DNA of 9,668 nucleotides from the NCBI GenBank assembly GCA_024653225.1, contig JANLGA010000044.1, positions 4,926 to 14,593 on the forward strand, in the 5' to 3' direction. This document shows positions 5,300 through 9,668 of this stretch, piece by piece. Made by a program: the position numbers and the translations under genes. Positions within the stretch are counted from its first letter, which is position 1, and every line of letters starts with the position of its first letter. The notes under the pieces were generated by a model. That model searched no databases and was not told the origin of the DNA. It saw only the letters and a list, made by a program, of their open reading frames with translations. This DNA is from Bacillota bacterium. GTDB lineage: Bacteria > Bacillota > Sulfobacillia > JABLXB01.

Positions 5300-7393
5300 T
5301 CACTTGGCCTGGGATTCCTTCTCCTTCCTCGCCTGCTCTATCAATGCCTCGGCGACGTTGACAGGCACCTCTTCGTAGTGCGAGAACTCCATGGTGTAGG
5401 TGCCGCGGCCCTGGGTCATTGACCGCAGGTCTATCGCGTACCTCGCCATCTCGGCCAGCGGCGCGAGGGCCTTGATGACCTGGCTGCTTCCCCTCGGTTC
5501 CATCCCCACGATCTTGCCCCGCTTCTTGTTGAGGTCTCCCATGACATCGCCCATGAACTGGTCGGGGATCATGACCTCCACCTTCATGATGGGTTCCAAC
5601 ATCACCGGTCTGGCCTCCAGGCAGCCCTTCTTGAACGCCATCGAAGCCGCTATCTTGAAGGCCATTTCGGAAGAGTCGACCGGGTGGTACGAGCCGTCGT
5701 ACAGCGTCACCCGGACGTCCGTGACAGGATACCCCGCCAGGACCCCCTCCTGCATGGCCTCCCGCACGCCCTTCTCAACCGCGGGAATGTACTGCCTCGG
5801 CACAGCCCCGCCGAATATCTTGTCCACAAACTCGAATTCCTTGCCCGGCTCGAGTGGACTGATCTCGAGGAACACATGACCGTACTGTCCCCTGCCGCCG
5901 GTCTGCTTCTTATGTTTCCCCTCCACCTTCGTGGTGCCCTTGATCGTCTCCTTGTAGGGTACTTTCGGGGTGTCCAGCGTCACGTCCACGCCGAACTTCC
6001 TCTTCAGTCGCTCGGTGACGACGTCGAGGTGCAACTCCCCCATGCCCGACAGGATGGTCTGCAGGGTCTGCGGGTTGCGCTCGACCCGTAACGTCGGGTC
6101 TTCCTCCGTCATCCTGGCGAGGCTGGAGCTTATCTTGTCCTCGTCACCCTTCGACTTCGGCTGCACGGCCACCGAGAATATTGGCGCGGGGAATTCGGTC
6201 GGCTCGTATGCGATCGGGTTCGCCGCGTCCGACAGCGTGTCGTTCGTCGTGGTCTCCTGCAGCTTTGCGACCGCCCCGATGTCCCCGGCCCCGATCTCCG
6301 GCACGGCCTCCTGCTGTTTCCCCTTGAGAAGGAAAACTTGGCCTATACGCTCTGTACGGTCCTTGACGGTGTTCAGCACCTGCGAATCGGACTTCAGCAC
6401 GCCGGAGTATACGCGGAACACGGTCAGGCGGCCGACGTAAGGGTCGGCCATCGTCTTGAAAACCAGCGCGGAAAACGGGGCGTCGTTGCCGGGGACGCGG
6501 GCGCACTGCTCCCTCGTCTTGGGGTTGAAGCCCACTGCCTCGCCGAGGTCCGCGGGGGATGGCAGGTACGACACCACCGCATCCAGTATGGGTTGAATCC
6601 CTATGTTCCTTCCGGATGACGCGCAGAACACCGGCACCACTTTCCCGGAGAGAACGCCCTTTCGGATACCCGACCTCATCTCTTCCGGCGCGAGCTCGCC
6701 GCCATCCAGGTACTTCATTAAGAGATCGTCATCATTCTCAGCGGCGGATTCGATCAGGGCTGCTCTGAGCTCTTCCACCCGCCGCTGGAGCTCGGCCGGA
6801 ACAGCGCCGCTCCTGGGGTTTCGACCTTCCCCGTCTTCGTACGTTATCCCCTTCATCTCCACCAGGTCCACGACGCCCCTGAATGATGCCTCCTGCCCGA
6901 TCGGGACCTGGAAGGGAATCACCTTCTTGCCGAAGGACTTCCTCAGTGACTCCAGCACAGCGTCGAAGTTCGCATTCTCTCGGTCCATCTTGTTGACGAC
7001 GACGATCCTCGGCGTGCGCCTCTCGTCGGCATACTGCCACACGAGCTCCGTGCCGACCTCCACGCCCGCCACAGCGTCCGCGAGCACGATTGCCCCGTCC
7101 ACCACCCTCAACGCGGACTTTACCTCCCCGACGAAGTCGAAGTACCCGGGGGTATCGAGGATGTTTATCTTCACGCCGGACCACTCGGCCGGAGCAATGG
7201 AGGTGTTGATGCTCACTTTCCGGCGTATTTCCTCGGGGTCGTAGTCCATGACGGTATTGCCGTCCTCGGTCCTCCCCAGCCTCTCGGTGACACCGCAGTC
7301 GAACAGCATGGCCTCGGCGAGCGATGTCTTTCCCGCCCCTCCGTGGGAGATCAGGCCCACGTTCTTGATGGTGTCCGCACCGTAACGCTTCAT
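5300..7393 (-). CDS. Elongation factor G-like GTPase, EF-G2 type
   Basis: Translational GTPase paralogue of EF-G. With the ATG at 7393 it has 697 residues, and all five EF-G domains can be followed: the G domain (about 8-285), domain II (about 306-378), III (about 401-476), IV (about 477-596, with TGGRGQYGHVFLE at 498-510) and V (about 598-673, with IPDQFMGDVMGDLNKKRG at 609-626). G motifs: P-loop SHGGAGKT (16-23), switch II DTPGYFDF (80-87) and NKMD (134-137). Switch II has Tyr84 where canonical EF-G has the catalytic His (DTPGHVDF). Switch I reads RKVSI where EF-G has RGITI. Both changes are seen in the EF-G2 group, for example Thermus EF-G-2 carries Tyr in switch II. The gene is therefore unlikely to be the main fusA. 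GAGGAGGAG lies 12 nt upstream of the start; a 24-residue N-terminal extension is formally possible but unlike the family. It is first in a unit with trxB and the rRNA methyltransferase. Its role in the cell is not established. Confidence 0.93.
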   Translation of the reverse strand: MKRYGADTIKNVGLISHGGAGKTSLAEAMLFDCGVTERLGRTEDGNTVMDYDPEEIRRKVSINTSIAPAEWSGVKINILDTPGYFDFVGEVKSALRVVDGAIVLADAVAGVEVGTELVWQYADERRTPRIVVVNKMDRENANFDAVLESLRKSFGKKVIPFQVPIGQEASFRGVVDLVEMKGITYEDGEGRNPRSGAVPAELQRRVEELRAALIESAAENDDDLLMKYLDGGELAPEEMRSGIRKGVLSGKVVPVFCASSGRNIGIQPILDAVVSYLPSPADLGEAVGFNPKTREQCARVPGNDAPFSALVFKTMADPYVGRLTVFRVYSGVLKSDSQVLNTVKDRTERIGQVFLLKGKQQEAVPEIGAGDIGAVAKLQETTTNDTLSDAANPIAYEPTEFPAPIFSVAVQPKSKGDEDKISSSLARMTEEDPTLRVERNPQTLQTILSGMGELHLDVVTERLKRKFGVDVTLDTPKVPYKETIKGTTKVEGKHKKQTGGRGQYGHVFLEISPLEPGKEFEFVDKIFGGAVPRQYIPAVEKGVREAMQEGVLAGYPVTDVRVTLYDGSYHPVDSSEMAFKIAASMAFKKGCLEARPVMLEPIMKVEVMIPDQFMGDVMGDLNKKRGKIVGMEPRGSSQVIKALAPLAEMARYAIDLRSMTQGRGTYTMEFSHYEEVPVNVAEALIEQARKEKESQAK

Positions 7394-7442
7394 CTTGGCA
7401 AAACACTCCTCCTCGGCCACGCCGCTGTAATCACAAATAGCG

Positions 7443-7461
7443 CGATGCCGGAACGGCATCG
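7443..7461 (-). other. Perfect 8-bp hairpin in the EF-G paralogue leader
   Basis: CGATGCCG and CGGCATCG form eight base pairs around a 3-nt loop, about 40-58 nt downstream of the predicted transcription start and 50 nt before the EF-G paralogue ATG. No U-tract follows, so it does not look like a terminator. It may be a 5' stabiliser or a control element. I recognise no known leader family. Confidence 0.4.
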
Positions 7462-7506
7462 GCACTTGCGGATCGTCCCCTCATTATTCAGGGTATGAGC
7501 ATTCCA

Positions 7507-7535
7507 ATTATACCCGATAGCCGTCCCCGATTCAA
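7507..7535 (-). promoter_or_regulatory. Sigma-A-type promoter for the EF-G paralogue-trxB-methyltransferase unit
   Basis: The minus strand reads TTGAAT (7535-7530), exactly 17 nt, then a perfect TATAAT (7512-7507). This is the best promoter match in the window. It starts 34 nt after the amidohydrolase stop and predicts a start of transcription near 7500, giving a leader of about 107 nt. It indicates that the EF-G paralogue is expressed independently of the upstream amidohydrolase. Confidence 0.8.
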
Positions 7536-7568
7536 GAAAACCACCTGCAGCGCCCTTGTGCACCGCCG

Positions 7569-9146
7569 TCACGATTCGTATACGACGCGTCCCCCGACGA
7601 CGCTCATCATGACGCGGCAACCCAGGAGCGTCTCCGGCGGGCCCCGGAATATGTCCTCGGACAGGACCACGAAGTCGGCTGCTTTCCCGGGCTCCAGCGA
7701 CCCCTGCCGGCGCTCCGCGCAGGCCGCGTACGCCGGACCGTTCGTGTACGCCCGAACGGCCTGCTCCAGCGTCACGCACTCCTCGGGGTACCAGGGGGCG
7801 GACGACGGCTCGTCTTCTCTCTTTCGGGTCACGGCCGCGAACAATCCCCTCATGGGATTTATCGTCTCAACCGGAGCATCGGACCCGAAAGTCACCCGCG
7901 CCCCGCCCGCCGCGAGCGACCTGAAAGGATACGCGTACCGGGCCCTCGCACCCCACAGCCTGTCCGCCAGGTACCGGTCCGATGTGGCGTGAACGGGCTG
8001 AACTGAAGCGATTGTCCGCGTGACCGCGAAGCGCCGGATGTCATCCGGGTGCAGAAGTTGTGCGTGCTCGATTCGGTTGCGAAGTCCCTTCGCACGGGAG
8101 GTCGCGGCGTGCTTGGCGAGTACGTTGAGGCAGTTTCGGTTTGCCGCGTCTCCTATGGCATGCACAGCTACCGAGATTCCGGAGGCGACCGCCCCGCCCA
8201 CTACTTCATCGAGCTGCTCCATGGAGATCCTTGAGATGCCGCGGGATTCGGTCCCCTCGTACGGCTCCAGCATGTGCGCCGTCTGGGAATTCAAGGAGCC
8301 GTCGGCGAACAGCTTGACGCCGCCGACCTTAACGAACTCGTTTCCGAATCCGGACTCTGTCCCCAGGTCGCGGGCGTGTTCGAGCGCTTCCAGTGGGAGA
8401 TAGATGCAGACCCTGAGCGACAGGTCGCCCCTCGACTGGAGCCGTTGGAATGACCTCAGTGAACCCGCGCCCTCCATAACGTGAACCCCGGTCACCCCGA
8501 CGCTGTGCGCCAGCGCCTGGGCGCGCACCACGGCATCGTCAATCTCTCGCTCCGTAGGCATCGGAACGTGCTGTTCGATGAGCGGGATGGCGCTTTCCCC
8601 TATTATCCCCGTCGGATGCCCGTCCGGTCCCAGGTCAATCCGTCCCCCTTCCGGCACCGGCGTGTCCCGCGTGATCCCTGCTATGGTCATCGCCAACGTG
8701 TTAACCCACAGCGTGTGGCAGTCGCCGCTCTTGATCACCACCGGCTTGTCGGCGCAAACGGCGTCCAGGTCGTGCCTGGACGGAAAGCGGCCCCCGGCCC
8801 AGAGGTTCTTGTTGAAGCCCCCGCCGAGGACCCATCCCCCGCGCGGGACGGCCCTTGCCTCCGTCTCCACGAGGGACAGCGCTTCCTTGAGGCTCTTCGC
8901 CCGGGACAGGTCCGCCCTCGACAGGCCCAGCGCGAACTCGACAAAGTGTGTGTGGGAGTCGGTGAGCCCCGGTATCACCGTCATCCCCTGGAGGTCAATC
9001 TCCCTGGTGCCCGGTCGCGCCAGCCTTCGCATCTCTTCGGTCGTTCCCGACGCCACGATCGTCCCCTGTTCTTCGAGAATGGCCTCCACCGTTGAGCCCC
9101 GTTCGTCCATGCAGTGGATGGCCCCGTTGCAGAAGATCGCAGACAC
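7569..9146 (-). CDS. YtcJ-like metal-dependent amidohydrolase
   Basis: Member of amidohydrolase family 3 (YtcJ/NfdA group), cytosolic TIM-barrel hydrolases of amide or related bonds whose substrates are mostly unknown. With the GTG at 9146 it has 525 residues, typical for the group. Metal-site candidates: HTH in GLTDSHTHF (His65 and His67), Lys278 in GGVKLFADGSLNSQTA (possible bridging lysine), His329 in VHAIGDAANRN, His361 in RIEHAQ and Asp423 in FGSDAPVE. The C-terminal GSLEPGKAADFVVL (482-495) is the usual return of the small beta-sandwich domain. The start was chosen because GGGGGTGG lies 6 nt upstream of the GTG and the family begins at about this point (xAIFCNGAIHCMD). An ATG at 9200 would add 18 unlike-family residues and lacks a close ribosome-binding site. 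No signal peptide is seen. It sits alone, divergent from the HD-GYP gene, so the context does not reveal a substrate. Confidence 0.9.
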   Translation of the reverse strand: MSAIFCNGAIHCMDERGSTVEAILEEQGTIVASGTTEEMRRLARPGTREIDLQGMTVIPGLTDSHTHFVEFALGLSRADLSRAKSLKEALSLVETEARAVPRGGWVLGGGFNKNLWAGGRFPSRHDLDAVCADKPVVIKSGDCHTLWVNTLAMTIAGITRDTPVPEGGRIDLGPDGHPTGIIGESAIPLIEQHVPMPTEREIDDAVVRAQALAHSVGVTGVHVMEGAGSLRSFQRLQSRGDLSLRVCIYLPLEALEHARDLGTESGFGNEFVKVGGVKLFADGSLNSQTAHMLEPYEGTESRGISRISMEQLDEVVGGAVASGISVAVHAIGDAANRNCLNVLAKHAATSRAKGLRNRIEHAQLLHPDDIRRFAVTRTIASVQPVHATSDRYLADRLWGARARYAYPFRSLAAGGARVTFGSDAPVETINPMRGLFAAVTRKREDEPSSAPWYPEECVTLEQAVRAYTNGPAYAACAERRQGSLEPGKAADFVVLSEDIFRGPPETLLGCRVMMSVVGGRVVYES

Positions 9147-9232
9147 CCTGATCCACCCCCAGACAACCCGTCGTCCCGACAGTCGTCTCGAGCGATCCAT
9201 TTCAACGAGGCTGCCGGCTTCGCCTCCAGGGT

Positions 9233-9261
9233 TTGCCTATGGTTGACGATAATGGTAACAT
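9233..9261 (+). promoter_or_regulatory. Candidate promoter for the HD-GYP gene in the divergent intergenic region
   Basis: TTGCCT (9233-9238), a 17-nt spacer and TAACAT (9256-9261) form a weak sigma-A-like pair. The -10 hexamer is the same as the one proposed for ctsR. GTGGGC/GCCCAC (9268-9273 and 9297-9302) could then form a hairpin in the leader. In the rest of the region between 9147 and 9339 I found no convincing minus-strand promoter for the amidohydrolase. Confidence 0.25.
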
Positions 9262-9339
9262 TTGAGTGTGGGCATCTTGCTTACCGCACGGTGTCCGCCC
9301 ACGCGGCAATACGACGCGCACTGAAAGGAACGGATCCCC

Positions 9340-9668
9340 TTGCGCCTCGCCAGGCTGTCCCCGCTCGTCGAGGGAAAAGTCCTCGGGAGTACCATACTGA
9401 ACGCGGACGGCAGTCCGCTCCTGGTGGCGGGCACCATTCTCACTCCCTCGTTCGTCAGGCGACTTCAGAGGAGGGGGTACAGGTTCGTCTACATCGAGGA
9501 CGGCGTTTCCGACGGCATAGAGCCCGACGAGATCGTGGACCCCGCGACCCGGGCGAAGGTGTTCGACGCGCTCAGGCGGAGCCTACACAGTATCGCGCAG
9601 AAACGCCCTCTCGATTCGCGAAGGGTGACGGACGTCGTAGAGGACATGTTGGAGAGGATCAGGTCGCG
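9340..9668 (+). CDS. N-terminal part of an HD-GYP-type signalling protein (cut by window edge)
   Basis: An open frame without stops runs from TTG at 9340 to the window end: 109 codons plus two bases. AAAGGAA lies 9 nt upstream of the TTG. The product begins (M)RLARLSPLVEGKVLGSTIL, then NADGSPLLVAGTILTPSFVRRLQRRGYRFVYIEDGVSDGIEP, followed by a helical stretch (ATRAKVFDALRRSLHSIAQK). This is the layout of the small N-terminal domain found before HD-GYP domains in clostridial-type proteins (x-Pg-V-L-x-x-I-ds-dGrlLl-xGt-Lt). HD-GYP proteins usually degrade cyclic di-GMP. The catalytic domain itself lies beyond the edge, so the function is inferred from the N-terminal pattern. It is the only plus-strand gene and is divergent from the amidohydrolase. 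Confidence 0.7.
   Translation, partial: MRLARLSPLVEGKVLGSTILNADGSPLLVAGTILTPSFVRRLQRRGYRFVYIEDGVSDGIEPDEIVDPATRAKVFDALRRSLHSIAQKRPLDSRRVTDVVEDMLERIRS

Noticed and set aside
7394..7465. Extended N-terminus for the EF-G paralogue (ATG at 7465)
   Set aside because: The extra 24 residues do not resemble any EF-G N-terminus and cover the leader hairpin. ATG 7393 gives the standard start before the P-loop.
7536..7568. Terminator after the amidohydrolase
   Set aside because: A TTTT run exists on the minus strand (7541-7538), but there is no stable GC-rich stem directly before it, only short CTGCAG and GTGCAC palindromes.
9243..9248. TTGACG as a -35 box for the HD-GYP gene
   Set aside because: It is close to consensus, but 16-18 nt downstream there is only AGTGTGGG, with no -10 hexamer.

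Overview
The window looks like chromosome from a high-GC, Gram-positive-type (Bacillota/Firmicutes) bacterium. The main evidence is a complete ctsR-mcsA-mcsB-clpC heat-shock operon start, which is a hallmark of that phylum, preceded by a CtsR operator. The base composition is visibly GC-rich and GTG/TTG starts are common, which suggests one of the high-GC clostridial-type lineages rather than Bacillus. I cannot name the genus from sequence alone.

Layout: almost everything lies on the minus strand, so transcription runs from right to left. Starting at the right edge, 9340-9668 (+) holds the first 109 codons of an HD-GYP-type signalling protein that runs off the window. Divergent from it is a YtcJ-like metal-dependent amidohydrolase (9146-7569). 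Just after that gene a strong sigma-A-type promoter (7535-7507) starts a second unit: an EF-G paralogue of the EF-G2 type (7393-5300), thioredoxin reductase (5177-4182) and an RlmI-like 23S rRNA methyltransferase (4200-3028, overlapping trxB). A hairpin without a U-tract separates this unit from the third: a promoter (2926-2898), a CtsR box (2888-2872), ctsR (2844-2356), mcsA (2354-1845), mcsB (1835-777) and the 5' third of clpC (737-1, cut by the window edge).

How the genes work together: in the stress unit, CtsR represses its own operon. McsA and McsB form the protein-arginine kinase that inactivates CtsR and tags proteins with phospho-arginine. ClpC, with ClpP encoded elsewhere, degrades the tagged proteins. 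The very tight packing (1 nt between ctsR and mcsA, and an mcsB Shine-Dalgarno that overlaps the mcsA stop) implies translational coupling. The middle unit joins a translation-type GTPase, a rRNA-modifying enzyme and the thioredoxin redox system. That grouping is suggestive of ribosome or stress upkeep, but a shared function is inference only.

There is no tRNA, rRNA, CRISPR array, insertion sequence or prophage sign, and no gene-free stretch longer than 300 bases. I see no previously undescribed system here. The points most worth a second look are the atypical G motifs of the EF-G paralogue, its leader hairpin, and the near-ideal CtsR operator.
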